Positions 41,352 through 50,555 are shown, numbered from the stretch's first letter. The stretch: DNA of 64,000 nt from Streptomyces sp. TLI_171 (GCF_003610255.1 NZ_RAPS01000001.1:2356001-2420000), one strand, 5' to 3'. Translations and numbers: made by a program. The notes: generated from the letters alone by a model not told the origin.

Positions 41352-42755
41352 ATGCTGACCGCTGCCCGCCTGGGCGCCGCCGCGCTGACCGGCGCCCTGT
41401 TCGCCGGCGTCGCCGCCGCCCCCGCGCTCGCCGACACCGCCGCGCCGTCCGCGTCCGCCGCGGCCTCGTCCCCGGCCGCCTCGTCCCCGGCCGCCGCGTC
41501 CGCTGCCGCTCCGGCCGGGCTGTACGGCAAGGGCGACCCGCAGTACGACGGCGTGTGGCGGCAGTCGCTGGCGCTGATCGCCCTGCAGCAGGAGAAGGTG
41601 GTGCCCGCCGACAGCGCCGTGCAGTGGCTGCTCGGCCAGCAGTGCGAGGACGGCGGCTGGCCCTCGTACCGGGCCGAGGGCGCCCCGTGCACCCCCGCCA
41701 CCGAGGACACCAACGCCACCGCGATGGCCGTCCAGGCGCTCACCGCGCTGGGCGGGCACCAGCCGCAGGCGGGCCGGGGCGTGGAGTGGCTGCGCGCGCA
41801 GCAGAACCCGGACGGCACCTGGGCGTACAACCCGGGCGCGGCCGGCGACGCCGACTCCACCGCGCTGGTGGTCAACGCGCTGCTCGCCGCCGGCGCCGAC
41901 CCGGCACAGGTCGGCGCCGCCCCGCACACGGCGTACGACGGCCTGGCCTCGTTCCAGCTGGGCTGCGCTGCCGCCGCCGACCAGCGCGGCGCGTTCGTGT
42001 ACCAGCCGGTGCCGAACGCCCCGGCCGCCGCCAACACGCTGGCCTCCGCGCAGGCCCTGCTGGCCGCCGCGGGCGGGCACCTGCCGGTCGCCACCACCGA
42101 CCGCAGGGCCGCCCCGCCGAAGGCCCCGGCCTGCGCCGACGCCAACGGCACGGTCGCGCACGCCGACTCCGCCGAGGCGGACGCCGCGTACCTGACCGGC
42201 AAGCTCGCCGCCGGCGGCCAGCGCCTGCTGCTGGACACCCCCGGCGCGGCCGCGGGCCCCGACTTCAACTCCACCGCCTGGGCGGTGCTCGGGCTGGTCG
42301 CCGCCGGGCACGGCGCGGAGGCCGCCAGCGCCGCCGACTGGCTGGCGGGCAACGGCTACGCGTGGGCCGCGCAGGGCAAGAGCGGCACCGATCCGGCCGC
42401 CACCGCCACCCTGGTGCTGACCGCCCGCGCCGCCCAGCTCGACCCGTACAACTTCGGCGGCGCCAACCTGGTGCAGCTGCTCGCCGACGCGGGCCCGAAG
42501 CCGAAGTCCGCCCCCGCGGCCGGCGACCCGGAGGCCACCCGCGCGCCCGGCTCGGCGATCACCGAACCGGACGAGAACAGCGGCTTCTCGGCGGGCTGGC
42601 TGATCGGCGTGGGCCTGCTGGTCGGCATCGGCGCGGGCATCCTGCTCAGCCTCAACCGCCGCCGCCACACCGCCGCGGCCGCCCCGGCCGTCCCGTCCGC
42701 GACCGACGCCGAGACCCCGGCGGGCGGCTCCGCGGCCCCCTCGGAGGACCGGTGA
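41352..42755 (+). CDS. Membrane-anchored alpha/alpha-toroid protein, transcobalamin/intrinsic factor-like
   Basis: 467 residues. Signal peptide (1-28, cleavage after ALA), a low-complexity Ala/Ser stretch, then a toroid of about 350 residues with repeats such as DTNATAMAVQALTALGG, DSTALVVNALLAAG and FNSTAWAVLGLVAAG, and a C-terminal membrane helix (about 413-435) followed by RRRH. The repeat pattern recalls both squalene-cyclase toroids and the alpha6/alpha6 barrel of vertebrate transcobalamin and intrinsic factor, which bind B12. First gene under the cobalamin riboswitch and coupled to an ECF transporter, so a surface B12 or corrinoid receptor is inferred. No catalytic DxDD motif. Confidence 0.88.
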   Translation: MLTAARLGAAALTGALFAGVAAAPALADTAAPSASAAASSPAASSPAAASAAAPAGLYGKGDPQYDGVWRQSLALIALQQEKVVPADSAVQWLLGQQCEDGGWPSYRAEGAPCTPATEDTNATAMAVQALTALGGHQPQAGRGVEWLRAQQNPDGTWAYNPGAAGDADSTALVVNALLAAGADPAQVGAAPHTAYDGLASFQLGCAAAADQRGAFVYQPVPNAPAAANTLASAQALLAAAGGHLPVATTDRRAAPPKAPACADANGTVAHADSAEADAAYLTGKLAAGGQRLLLDTPGAAAGPDFNSTAWAVLGLVAAGHGAEAASAADWLAGNGYAWAAQGKSGTDPAATATLVLTARAAQLDPYNFGGANLVQLLADAGPKPKSAPAAGDPEATRAPGSAITEPDENSGFSAGWLIGVGLLVGIGAGILLSLNRRRHTAAAAPAVPSATDAETPAGGSAAPSEDR

Positions 42756-43408
42756 CCACCCGTCGCGGGCCGGTCGCCGTCCTCTCCCTGCTCGGTGTCC
42801 TGCTGCTCGCGCTGCTCGGCCCGGCGGCGGGCTCCGCGCACGCCGCGGACTACCGCTACTGGTCGTTCTGGAAGGGCGGCGCGGACGGCTGGGCGTACCA
42901 GCAGGCCGCGCCGACCGGGTACGTGCCGGCGGACGGAACGGTGGACGGCTGGCGGTTCGTGCTGAGCCCCGACGGCGGCCAGGGCACCCCCCGGCCGGCG
43001 CTCGCCCCCGACTTCGGCTCGGTGTGCGCCGGGACCGCGCCGAGCGGCGGCCGCAAGCGGGTCGCCGTGGTGCTCGACTTCGGCACCGCCGAGGACGCCC
43101 CGAAGGGCGAACAGCCGCCCGCCGTCCGCCCGGTGTGCGCCTCGGTGCCGACGGCGGCGAACTCGGCGGAGGTGCTGGCGGCGGTCGCGCCGCCGCTGCG
43201 CTACGACTCCAGCGGGCTGCTGTGCGCGATCGCGGGCTACCCGCGCGCGGGCTGCGGCGAGCCGGTCTCCGGCGCCGACTCCAGCACCGCGTCGGGCCGT
43301 GCGAAGGACTCGGGCGGCCCGGACCTCGGCCTGGTGGCGGGCGCGGCCGCGATCGTCCTGCTGGGCGCGGGCGCGGTCTGGCAGGCCCGTCGCCGCCGCA
43401 GCCGCTGA
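42752..43408 (+). CDS. Secreted, C-terminally anchored protein (SCO2322-like)
   Basis: 218 residues, GTG start overlapping the preceding stop. Signal peptide (cleavage near AHAAD), an extracellular domain of about 130 residues opening with YRYWSFWKGG and containing four Cys (SVCAG, RPVCAS, LLCAIAG, AGCGE) that could form two disulphides, and a C-terminal helix with RRRRSR. It matches, from memory, the family named after S. coelicolor SCO2322, of unknown function. Its place between the toroid protein and EcfT suggests a second exofacial component of the uptake system. Confidence 0.82.
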   Translation: MTTRRGPVAVLSLLGVLLLALLGPAAGSAHAADYRYWSFWKGGADGWAYQQAAPTGYVPADGTVDGWRFVLSPDGGQGTPRPALAPDFGSVCAGTAPSGGRKRVAVVLDFGTAEDAPKGEQPPAVRPVCASVPTAANSAEVLAAVAPPLRYDSSGLLCAIAGYPRAGCGEPVSGADSSTASGRAKDSGGPDLGLVAGAAAIVLLGAGAVWQARRRRSR

Positions 43409-43410
43409 GC

Positions 43411-44559
43411 ATGTCCACCGCCCGCCTGCGCCGCGCCGACCCGGGAACCGGGTCACGCATCAACTCCCGTGCCGCGCACAGCCGTACGCTGACCCGGCAG
43501 GTGCACCCGGGCGCGTGGTGGCTGTGGTCGCTCGGCCTGGCCGGGGCCGCCACCAGGACCACCGACCCGCTGCTTCTGCTGCTGGTCCTGGCGGTGGCCG
43601 GCTACGTGGTGGCGGCCCGCCGCAGCGACGCGCCCTGGTCGCGCTCCTACGCCGCGTTCCTGCGCCTGGGCCTGGCGGTGCTGGCCGTGCGGATGCTGTT
43701 CGCGGTGGCGCTCGGCTCCCCGGTCGGCGGCACCCACGTGCTCCTCACGTTGCCGCAACTCCCGCTGCCCGCTTGGGCGCAGGGCGTCCGGCTGGGCGGG
43801 CAGGTGACCCTGGAGGGCGTGCTGTTCGCGCTGTACGAGGGCCTGCGGCTGGCGGTGCTGCTGGCCTGTGTGGGCGCGGCGAACGCGCTGGCCTCGCCGT
43901 CCCGGCTGCTGCGCTCGTTGCCGGGCGCCCTGTACGAGGCGGGCGTGGCGGCGGTGGTGGCGATGACCTTCGCGCCGAACCTGGTCGCGGACGTCCGGCG
44001 GCTGCGCGCGGCGCGCCGGCTGCGGGGCCGCTCGGACCGGGGCGTGCGGGCCGTGCTGTCGGTCGGACTGCCGGTGCTGGAGGGCGCGTTGGAGCGTTCG
44101 GTGGCGCTGGCCGCGGCGATGGACACCCGCGGGTTCGGCCGGACGGCCGCCGTGCCGCGCCGACTGGTGCGCGCCGCCGGGGCGTTGACCCTGGCGGGCC
44201 TGCTCGGGGTGTGCGGCGCGACGTACGGGCTGCTCACCGCGGGCCGTCACCCGTGGGCGCTGCCGGTGCTGCTCGCGGGCGCCGGCGCGGCTGCGGCGGG
44301 CCTGCTGCTCGGCGGCCGACGCTCCGTCAGGACCCGCTACCGGCCCGACCCGTGGGCCCTGCCGGAGTGGCTGACGGCCGCCTCGGGCCTGCTGGTCGCG
44401 GCCGCGCTGATCTGGTACGCGGGCCGCTGGCCGGAGGCGCTGACCCCGCCGGTGGCGCCGCCGTCCGTCCCCCGGCTGCCGCTGCTGCCCGCGCTGGCCG
44501 TGCTGGTCGGCCTGCTGCCCGCCTTCGTCACCCCCGAGCCGCCCCGGAGCACCAGGTGA
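43411..44559 (+). CDS. ecfT: Energy-coupling factor transmembrane protein EcfT (CbiQ-like)
   Basis: 382 residues, ATG two bases after the preceding stop. Five to seven membrane helices; the cytoplasmic coupling helices that dock on the ATPases are RRLRAARRLRGRS and AMDTRGFGRTA, variants of the ARG signatures of EcfT. The C-terminal third has extra membrane segments. It links the S component to the ATPase pair. Confidence 0.88.
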   Translation: MSTARLRRADPGTGSRINSRAAHSRTLTRQVHPGAWWLWSLGLAGAATRTTDPLLLLLVLAVAGYVVAARRSDAPWSRSYAAFLRLGLAVLAVRMLFAVALGSPVGGTHVLLTLPQLPLPAWAQGVRLGGQVTLEGVLFALYEGLRLAVLLACVGAANALASPSRLLRSLPGALYEAGVAAVVAMTFAPNLVADVRRLRAARRLRGRSDRGVRAVLSVGLPVLEGALERSVALAAAMDTRGFGRTAAVPRRLVRAAGALTLAGLLGVCGATYGLLTAGRHPWALPVLLAGAGAAAAGLLLGGRRSVRTRYRPDPWALPEWLTAASGLLVAAALIWYAGRWPEALTPPVAPPSVPRLPLLPALAVLVGLLPAFVTPEPPRSTR

Positions 44560-46169
44560 TCACTTTCGAGCAGGTCGGCGTGGAGTACGCCGACGCCTCC
44601 GGACCGGCGCTGCACGGCGTCGACCTGACCGTCCCGGAGGGCGAACTGTGCCTGCTGGTCGGCCCGTCCGGCGCCGGCAAGTCGACGCTGCTGGGCACGG
44701 TCTGCGGGTTGGTGCCGCACTTCACCGGCGGCACCCTGACCGGCCGGGTCACGGTGGCCGGCCGGGACACCCGCACCCACCGCCCGCGGGACCTGGCGGA
44801 CGTGGTCGGCACGGTCGGGCAGGACCCGGCGGGGCACTTCGTCACCGACACGGTGGAGGAGGAACTCGCCTACGGCATGGAGTCCCTGGGGCTGGCGCCG
44901 GCGGTGATGCGACGGCGCGTCGAGGAGACCCTGGACCTGCTGGGCCTGGCCGAGCTGCGCGGCCGCGCGCTGTCCTCGCTGTCCGGCGGGCAGCGCCAGC
45001 GGGTGGCGATCGGCTCGGTGCTGACCGTCCACCCGAAGGTGCTGGTGCTGGACGAGCCGACGTCCGCGCTCGATCCGGGCGCGGCGGAGGAGGTGCTGGC
45101 GGTGCTGCAGCGCCTGGTGCACGACCTGGGCACAACCGTGCTGCTGTCCGAGCACCGCCTGGAGCGGGTGGTGCAGTACGCCGACCGGGTGCTGCTGCTG
45201 CCGGGCCCGGGCGAGCCGCCGGTGCTCGGCGACCCGGCCGCGATGATGGCCCGCTCCCCCGTCCGCCCGCCGGTGGTCGACCTCGGCCGGCTCGCCGGGT
45301 GGACGCCGCTGCCGCTGACCGTCCGCGACGCCCGCCGCCGCGCGGCGACCCTGCGCGAGCGGCTTCCCGCCGCGCCCGTGCCCCGACTCCCCTCCCCCGC
45401 GCGCGAACCCGTGGCCGTCGTGAGTCGCCTGGTGGTGTCCCGCGGGCCGGTCCCGGCCCTGCGCGGGGTCGAACTCGCCCTCGCCGCCGGGGAGATCACC
45501 GCCTTGATGGGCCGCAACGGGGCGGGCAAGTCGACCCTGCTGGGCAGCCTGGTCGGCCTGCACGCGCCCGACTCCGGCACCGTCCGGGTGAACGGCCTGG
45601 TCCCGCACAAGTCCCGTCCCAAGGAGCTGATCCGCTCGGTCGGGCTGGTCCCGCAGGACCCGCGCGACCTGCTGTACGCGGAGACCGTCGGCGCCGAGTG
45701 CGCCGCCGCCGACCAGGACGCCGACGCCGAACCGGGCAGCTGCCGGGACCTGCTGGCCGCCCTGCTGCCCGGCATCGACGAGCGGTGCCACCCGCGCGAC
45801 CTCTCCGAGGGCCAGCGCCTCACCCTCGCGCTGGCCGTGGTGCTGACCGCCCGCCCTCCGGTGGTGCTGCTGGACGAGCCCACCCGGGGCCTGGACTACG
45901 CCGCCAAGGCCCGCCTGGTCACCGTGCTGCGCGGCCTCGCCGAGGCGGGGCACGCGATCCTGCTGGCCACCCACGACGTCGAGCTGGCCGCCGAACTCGC
46001 CCACCGCACCGCCGTGCTGGCCGAGGGCGAGATCGTCGCGGACGGCCCCACCCCCGAGGTGGTGCTGGCCTCCCCGACCTTCGCCCCGCAGACCGCGAAG
46101 ATCCTGCCGCCGTACCTCACCGTCGCCGAGGTCGCCGCCGCCCTCGCCCCGGCGGAGCCGCCGCGATGA
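44556..46169 (+). CDS. ecfA: Fused double ATPase of an ECF transporter (EcfA-EcfA')
   Basis: 537 residues, GTG start overlapping the ecfT stop. Two complete ABC ATPase domains: first with GPSGAGKS, LSGGQRQR and LVLDEPTSALD; second with GRNGAGKS, a divergent signature LSEGQRL, and VLLDEPTRGLD. Both catalytic Glu residues are intact. The fusion replaces the usual EcfA1/EcfA2 pair. It powers vitamin or metal uptake with EcfT and the S component next to it. Confidence 0.92.
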   Translation: MITFEQVGVEYADASGPALHGVDLTVPEGELCLLVGPSGAGKSTLLGTVCGLVPHFTGGTLTGRVTVAGRDTRTHRPRDLADVVGTVGQDPAGHFVTDTVEEELAYGMESLGLAPAVMRRRVEETLDLLGLAELRGRALSSLSGGQRQRVAIGSVLTVHPKVLVLDEPTSALDPGAAEEVLAVLQRLVHDLGTTVLLSEHRLERVVQYADRVLLLPGPGEPPVLGDPAAMMARSPVRPPVVDLGRLAGWTPLPLTVRDARRRAATLRERLPAAPVPRLPSPAREPVAVVSRLVVSRGPVPALRGVELALAAGEITALMGRNGAGKSTLLGSLVGLHAPDSGTVRVNGLVPHKSRPKELIRSVGLVPQDPRDLLYAETVGAECAAADQDADAEPGSCRDLLAALLPGIDERCHPRDLSEGQRLTLALAVVLTARPPVVLLDEPTRGLDYAAKARLVTVLRGLAEAGHAILLATHDVELAAELAHRTAVLAEGEIVADGPTPEVVLASPTFAPQTAKILPPYLTVAEVAAALAPAEPPR

Positions 46170-46975
46170 CCCCGCTCGCCCGGCCCGTTCCGCTCGGCCG
46201 CCGCTCGGTGCTCGCGCTCGGCCTGGTCTCCGCGGTCGGCGTGGCCGCGTTCGGCTGGCCGCTGCTCGCCTCCCGCAGCTCCGACCTGGTCGGCCACTCC
46301 GCGGACGCGCCCTGGCTGTTCGCGCTGCTGATGCCGCTGCTGCTGGCCGTCCTGGTCGCCCAGCTGTCCGAGGGCCGGCACGCCACCGGCGCGCCCGGCC
46401 TGGACGCCAAGGCCGTCGCGATGCTCGGCGTGCTCGCCGCGGCCGGCGCGGCGCTGCGCCCGCTGGGCGCGGGCACCGCGGGCCTGGAGCCGATGTTCTT
46501 CCTGATGGTGCTGGCCGGGCGGGCCCTCGGCCCGGGCTTCGGCTTCGTGCTGGGCGCGCTCGCCATGTTCGCCTCCGGCCTGCTCACCGGCGGCGTCGGC
46601 CCGTGGCTGCCGTTCCAGATGCTCGCGATGGGCTGGGTCTGCCTCGGCGCGGGCCTGCTCCCGGGCGCCGCCGGGCTGCGCGGGCGGGCCGAACTGCTGC
46701 TGCTGGCGGCCTACGGCGTGGTCTCCGCGGTCGGCTACGGGACGGTGATGAACCTTCAGGGCTGGCCGTACATCGGCGGGTTGAGCACCTCGATCTCGTT
46801 CGTGCCCGGCGACCCGTTCTCCGCCAACCTCACCCGCTTCGCCCTCTACTGCCTGACCACCTCGCTCGGCTGGGACCTGCCGCGCGCCGCCCTCACCGCG
46901 GTGCTCTGCCTGACCGTCGGCGGCCCGCTGCTGCGCACCCTGCGCCGCGCCACCCGCCGCGCCGCCTTCCGGTAG
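46166..46975 (+). CDS. ECF transporter S component (predicted B12/corrinoid or cobalt specific)
   Basis: 269 residues, ATG overlapping the ATPase stop. About six to seven membrane helices with Gly/Ala-rich packing (GRALGPGFGFVLGALAMFASGLLTGG), the block that binds EcfT in S components. It determines substrate. Specificity is inferred from the riboswitch at the head of the operon, not from its sequence. Last gene before a terminator. Confidence 0.87.
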   Translation: MTPLARPVPLGRRSVLALGLVSAVGVAAFGWPLLASRSSDLVGHSADAPWLFALLMPLLLAVLVAQLSEGRHATGAPGLDAKAVAMLGVLAAAGAALRPLGAGTAGLEPMFFLMVLAGRALGPGFGFVLGALAMFASGLLTGGVGPWLPFQMLAMGWVCLGAGLLPGAAGLRGRAELLLLAAYGVVSAVGYGTVMNLQGWPYIGGLSTSISFVPGDPFSANLTRFALYCLTTSLGWDLPRAALTAVLCLTVGGPLLRTLRRATRRAAFR

Positions 46976-46982
46976 CGGCACG

Positions 46983-47013
46983 GCGGGGCCGGTCCCGACC
47001 GGACCGGCCCCGC
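46983..47013. terminator. Terminator of the ECF operon
   Basis: Perfect 13-bp stem GCGGGGCCGGTCC / GGACCGGCCCCGC with a five-base loop, eight bases after the S-component stop and before the converging monooxygenase gene. Confidence 0.82.
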
Positions 47014-47026
47014 TGCTCCCGACCCG

Positions 47027-47341
47027 CTACTGCTTCGGCCCGGACTGCTGCACCACCTCGAAGGACCACACCGAGGACCCGCTGGCCGCGGGCCGCGGCC
47101 GGTCGCCGCCGCCCTGGTGCGCCGCCTTCATCGGCCCCTCCATCCAGGCCCGGAAGGACTCCTCGTCCCGCCAGCGGGTGTACACCAGGTACTGGTCGGT
47201 GCCCTCGACCGGCCGCAGCAGCTCGAACCACTCGAAGCCGTCCGAGCCCTCCACCGCACCGGCCCGCGCGGCGAACCGCTGCTCCAGCACCTCCCGCTGC
47301 TCGGCGGGGACGGTCAGCACATTGATCTTCACGACGCTCAT
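47027..47341 (-). CDS. Antibiotic biosynthesis monooxygenase (ABM) domain protein
   Basis: 104 residues, a single ferredoxin-like ABM domain with INVLTVPAEQREVLEQRF and YLVYTRWRDEESFRAWME. The family includes quinone-forming monooxygenases and haem-degrading HmoA/IsdG-type proteins; the WRDEESF block is common to both. ATG 47341 is used because GGGGAGG lies at the right distance; an earlier ATG overlaps that site. No polyketide genes nearby, so the HmoA-like role is at least as likely. Confidence 0.85.
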   Translation of the reverse strand: MSVVKINVLTVPAEQREVLEQRFAARAGAVEGSDGFEWFELLRPVEGTDQYLVYTRWRDEESFRAWMEGPMKAAHQGGGDRPRPAASGSSVWSFEVVQQSGPKQ

Positions 47342-47374
47342 GCCTCCCATCCTCCCCCACCTCGCGCCGGCCGG

Positions 47375-47899
47375 TCAGGACCGGCGGCCCGCCAGGGCCA
47401 GCGCCCAGGTCAGGCAGCCGAAGGCGGCCGTGGCGGTGACCGCGCGGACGAGGTTCCAGCGGACCCAGACGTCCTCGAAGGCGGCCCGGACGGCGGCCGG
47501 GTCGGTGAGCCGGTCGGGAGCCCCGGCGGCGGCCAGCTTGTCGTTCAGCGGGACGTTGACGGCGGCGGTGACGACGAACACGGTCAGGTGGAGGACGGCG
47601 GCGGCGCCGATCCACAGCAGCACGGTGCGGTCGCCGCCGCGCCACTGCAGGATGCCCGCGGCGGCGATCAGGACCAGCGCGCCGACGAAGCTCAGCATGA
47701 ACCAGCCGTTCAGGATGGCCACGTTGATCCGCTGCATGGTGTCGACGAACGCCCGGTCGTCGACCTTGGCCAGGCCCGGCATCACCGAGCAGGCGTAGGA
47801 GTAGAACAGCCCCGCGCCGAGCCCGGTGGTCAGGACCGCGCCGATCAGTGTCACTGTGCGCAGAACAGCCATGCCGCGCGCCCCCGTTCGTGTCGTCAT
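47375..47899 (-). CDS. DUF1772 (anthrone oxygenase-like) membrane protein
   Basis: 174 residues with four membrane helices. Family blocks GLFYSYACSVMPGL and NVPLNDKLAAAG with a conserved NxxLN-type motif, followed by W-x-R-W-N (VRWNLVRAV). Fungal relatives oxidise anthrones; bacterial roles are unknown. Divergent from an AraC regulator, which commonly controls this family. A second in-frame ATG ten codons in could be the start. Confidence 0.85.
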   Translation of the reverse strand: MTTRTGARGMAVLRTVTLIGAVLTTGLGAGLFYSYACSVMPGLAKVDDRAFVDTMQRINVAILNGWFMLSFVGALVLIAAAGILQWRGGDRTVLLWIGAAAVLHLTVFVVTAAVNVPLNDKLAAAGAPDRLTDPAAVRAAFEDVWVRWNLVRAVTATAAFGCLTWALALAGRRS

Positions 47900-48004
47900 G
47901 ACCGACAGTCAACTCCGCGCCTCGGCCAAGATCCATGGCCGAGGCGCTCGTTGGCATGCGTGAGCGTCCAGCCCGGTGGGCGGCGCGCGACTACGCTGGC
48001 CGGT

Positions 48005-49003
48005 GTGGACGCGCTCACCGCACTGCTGACCGGGCCCCGCGCCCAAGGGGCGTTCCTGCTGCGCTCGGTGTTCGACCCGCCGTGGTCGATCCGGATCGAG
48101 GACCGGGCCCCGCTGACGGTGCTGACCCCCGTGCGCGGCGGCGGCTGGATCGTCCCGGACACCGGCCCTCCGGTGCCGCTGCGCACCGGGGACCTGGCGA
48201 TCGTCCGCGGGCCCGAGCCGTACACGGTCGCGGACCGGCCGGAGACCGCGCCGCAGGTGGTGATCCACCCCGGGCAGGTGTCGACCACCGTCGACGGCGC
48301 GCGGATGTGCGAGGAGCTCGACCAGGGCGTGCGGACCTGGGGCACCACCAGGGACGCGGCGACGGTGCTGCTCAGCGGCACCTACCAGCTGCACGGCGAG
48401 GTCAGCGGGCGGCTGCTGCGGGCGCTGCCGCAGGTGCTGCGGCTGACCGCCGAGGAGTGGGGCTCGCCGCTGGTGGCGCTGCTGGAGGCGGAGATCGGCC
48501 GTGACGAGCCGGGCCAGGAGGCGGTGCTGGACCGGCTGTTGGACCTGCTGCTGATCTCGGCGCTGCGCTGCTGGTTCGCCCGCGACAGCGGCCTCGCCCC
48601 GGCCTGGTACCGGGCGCACTCCGACCCCGTGGTGGGCCGCGCGCTGGGCCTGCTGCACGCCGACCCGGCCCGGGCCTGGACGGTCACCGAGCTGGCCGCG
48701 CAGTGCGGGGCGTCCCGGGCTGCGCTGGCCCGCCGCTTCACCGAGCTGGTCGGCGAGCCCCCGATGGCGTACCTCACCGACTGGCGGCTCGCCCAGGCGG
48801 CCGACCTGCTGGCCGAGCCGGACGCGACGCTGGGCGCGGTGGCCCGCCGGGTCGGCTACGGCAGCGGCTTCGCGCTGAGCGCCGCGTTCAAGCGGGTCCG
48901 CGGGATCAGCCCGCAGCAGTTCCGCGAGCAGGCGAGCGCGGAAGCGGCCGGGGCGGGAGCGACGCCGACGGGCGCCGCGGCCGGGGCGGCGACGGGCGGC
49001 TGA
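48005..49003 (+). CDS. AraC-family transcriptional regulator (cupin_6 type)
   Basis: 332 residues, GTG start. N-terminal cupin-like ligand domain (about 1-190) with LRTGDLAIVRGPEPYTV, C-terminal double helix-turn-helix at about 210-315 (WTVTELAAQCGASRAALARRF and VARRVGYGSGFALSAAFKR). Cupin_6 AraC proteins typically regulate a divergent oxidoreductase or DUF1772 gene, as seen here. The last 25 residues are low-complexity. Confidence 0.9.
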   Translation: MDALTALLTGPRAQGAFLLRSVFDPPWSIRIEDRAPLTVLTPVRGGGWIVPDTGPPVPLRTGDLAIVRGPEPYTVADRPETAPQVVIHPGQVSTTVDGARMCEELDQGVRTWGTTRDAATVLLSGTYQLHGEVSGRLLRALPQVLRLTAEEWGSPLVALLEAEIGRDEPGQEAVLDRLLDLLLISALRCWFARDSGLAPAWYRAHSDPVVGRALGLLHADPARAWTVTELAAQCGASRAALARRFTELVGEPPMAYLTDWRLAQAADLLAEPDATLGAVARRVGYGSGFALSAAFKRVRGISPQQFREQASAEAAGAGATPTGAAAGAATGG

Positions 49004-49124
49004 GCGGGCGCGCGGGCGGGGACTCCGGCCCGAACGGGTGTCAGAACGCCGCCCGACCAGCGTTCACACCGTCCGATTAGCCATCAAAGCGGACAGCAAG
49101 CGCCCCTGGACCCGGGCGTCCCTG

Positions 49125-49152
49125 TTGCCCCGGGGAAATGCTCCTGCATAAT
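49125..49152 (+). promoter_or_regulatory. Predicted housekeeping-type promoter
   Basis: TTGCCC (49125-49130), 16-base spacer, CATAAT (49147-49152) preceded by TG as an extended -10. It would start transcription near 49159, leaving a leader of about 30 bases that contains GAGGAGG before the ATG at 49188. Confidence 0.55.
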
Positions 49153-49187
49153 CACCCCGTTCGATCCGACCCGAGGAGGACCGGCCC

Positions 49188-50555
49188 ATGCCGGCAGAGC
49201 GCTGCCCCCGCTGCGGCACCGCACGGACGGCCGGCAGCTGCGCGTGCGACGCCGCCTCCTCGGTCGAGGACACCGCCGTCCTCCCGCACCTGGAGGGCCC
49301 GCCGCTGGTGCGGCCGTACGTGGCCGGCGCGGCCGTCGTGGAGCCCGGCAACCCGGCCGTGGACCCGTTCGCCACCCGGGTCGGGCCGCCGCCCGTGCAG
49401 CCGATCACCGGCCCGCCGGCCGGCGTCCACCCGCTCGCCGCGCAGCCCGCCGCGACCCCGCCGGCCCCGCCGGCCCCCCCGGCGCAGCCCCCGCACGTCC
49501 CGCAGGCCGCCAGCCCGTTCGGATCGCCGCAGGTCGCGCCCCACCCGCCGCAGCACCAGGTGCCGCCGCAGCCGCCGCAGGCCGACGCCGCCGCGACGCA
49601 GCTGCTGCCGCCGGTCCCGCCGCAGCAGCACGCCGCACCGCAACCGCCCGGTGCGCCGGGCCGGTTCGTGCCGACCCCGGGTCCGGAGCAGACCGTGCCG
49701 TTCGCGCTGGGGCGGGTGGTGGCGCCGCCGCAGCCGGTGTCTGCCGCGGCCGTCGAGTCGCTGTCCCAGGTCGGGCAACCGGCACCGGCGGAGCCGGTCG
49801 GGGCGGCCCGGCCGATCGTCCTCGACGACGGCCAGGAGGAGTGGTCCGAGGCGCCCGCCGCGGACCTCGGCATGTTCACCTTCCGCGAGGACGGGTCGGG
49901 CGCGCCGCTCAGCCGCACCGGCCGCCGCGAGCAGCGCAAGCAGAGCGCCGACCGCAAGCGCCTGGTGATCGCAGGCGGCGCGGTCGGGGTGACCGCGCTC
50001 GGCGCGAGCCTGGCGATGCTGCTGAGCTCCTCGCCGACCCCGGTCGACAACGCGCTGCCCGCGCCCACCGGCCCGGTGGTGTCCTCGCCCGTCGAGCCCT
50101 CGCCGGACCCGAGCAACCAGGTCACCGACGCCTCCCCGGCACCCGCCACCGGGAGCGCCTCGCCGACCCGCACCACGGCCCGCCCGAGTCAGGCCGTCAC
50201 CACCAAGGGCGCGGTCGCCCCGAGCACCCCGACCGCCCCGAGCAGCCCGGGCACGCCCTCGGCCGCGCAGTCGTCCGCGGCGCCTGCCAAGGAGCTGAAG
50301 TTCGGCGACACCGGCCCGGAGGTGACGCAGATGCAGCAGGCGCTGATGGCCTTCCGCTGCAACCGGATCGGCCCGCTCACCATGGACCGCACCCGCACCA
50401 ACCAGCTCGGCTTCGGCGACTGGACCCGCCAGGTGCTGCAGAGCGTCCAGAGCGAGCTGCGCAAGTCCAAGCTGCTGCGGGACTACCAGGACGGCGTCTA
50501 CGACGAGGCGACCCAGGCCGCGCTGCGCCAGACCCCGACCAGCGCGGACTGCTGA
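49188..50555 (+). CDS. Zinc-ribbon membrane protein with C-terminal peptidoglycan-binding-like domain
   Basis: 455 residues. N-terminal mini zinc ribbon CPRCGT...CAC, a 200-residue Pro/Gln-rich disordered region, one membrane helix (about 262-284), a Ser/Thr/Pro extracellular linker, and a C-terminal domain of about 85 residues beginning LKFGDTGPEVTQMQQAL, which looks like a PG_binding_1 repeat. It would place a wall-contacting domain outside and a zinc ribbon inside the cell, a plausible envelope sensor or anchor. A Streptomyces-type conserved protein without assigned function. Confidence 0.78.
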   Translation: MPAERCPRCGTARTAGSCACDAASSVEDTAVLPHLEGPPLVRPYVAGAAVVEPGNPAVDPFATRVGPPPVQPITGPPAGVHPLAAQPAATPPAPPAPPAQPPHVPQAASPFGSPQVAPHPPQHQVPPQPPQADAAATQLLPPVPPQQHAAPQPPGAPGRFVPTPGPEQTVPFALGRVVAPPQPVSAAAVESLSQVGQPAPAEPVGAARPIVLDDGQEEWSEAPAADLGMFTFREDGSGAPLSRTGRREQRKQSADRKRLVIAGGAVGVTALGASLAMLLSSSPTPVDNALPAPTGPVVSSPVEPSPDPSNQVTDASPAPATGSASPTRTTARPSQAVTTKGAVAPSTPTAPSSPGTPSAAQSSAAPAKELKFGDTGPEVTQMQQALMAFRCNRIGPLTMDRTRTNQLGFGDWTRQVLQSVQSELRKSKLLRDYQDGVYDEATQAALRQTPTSADC

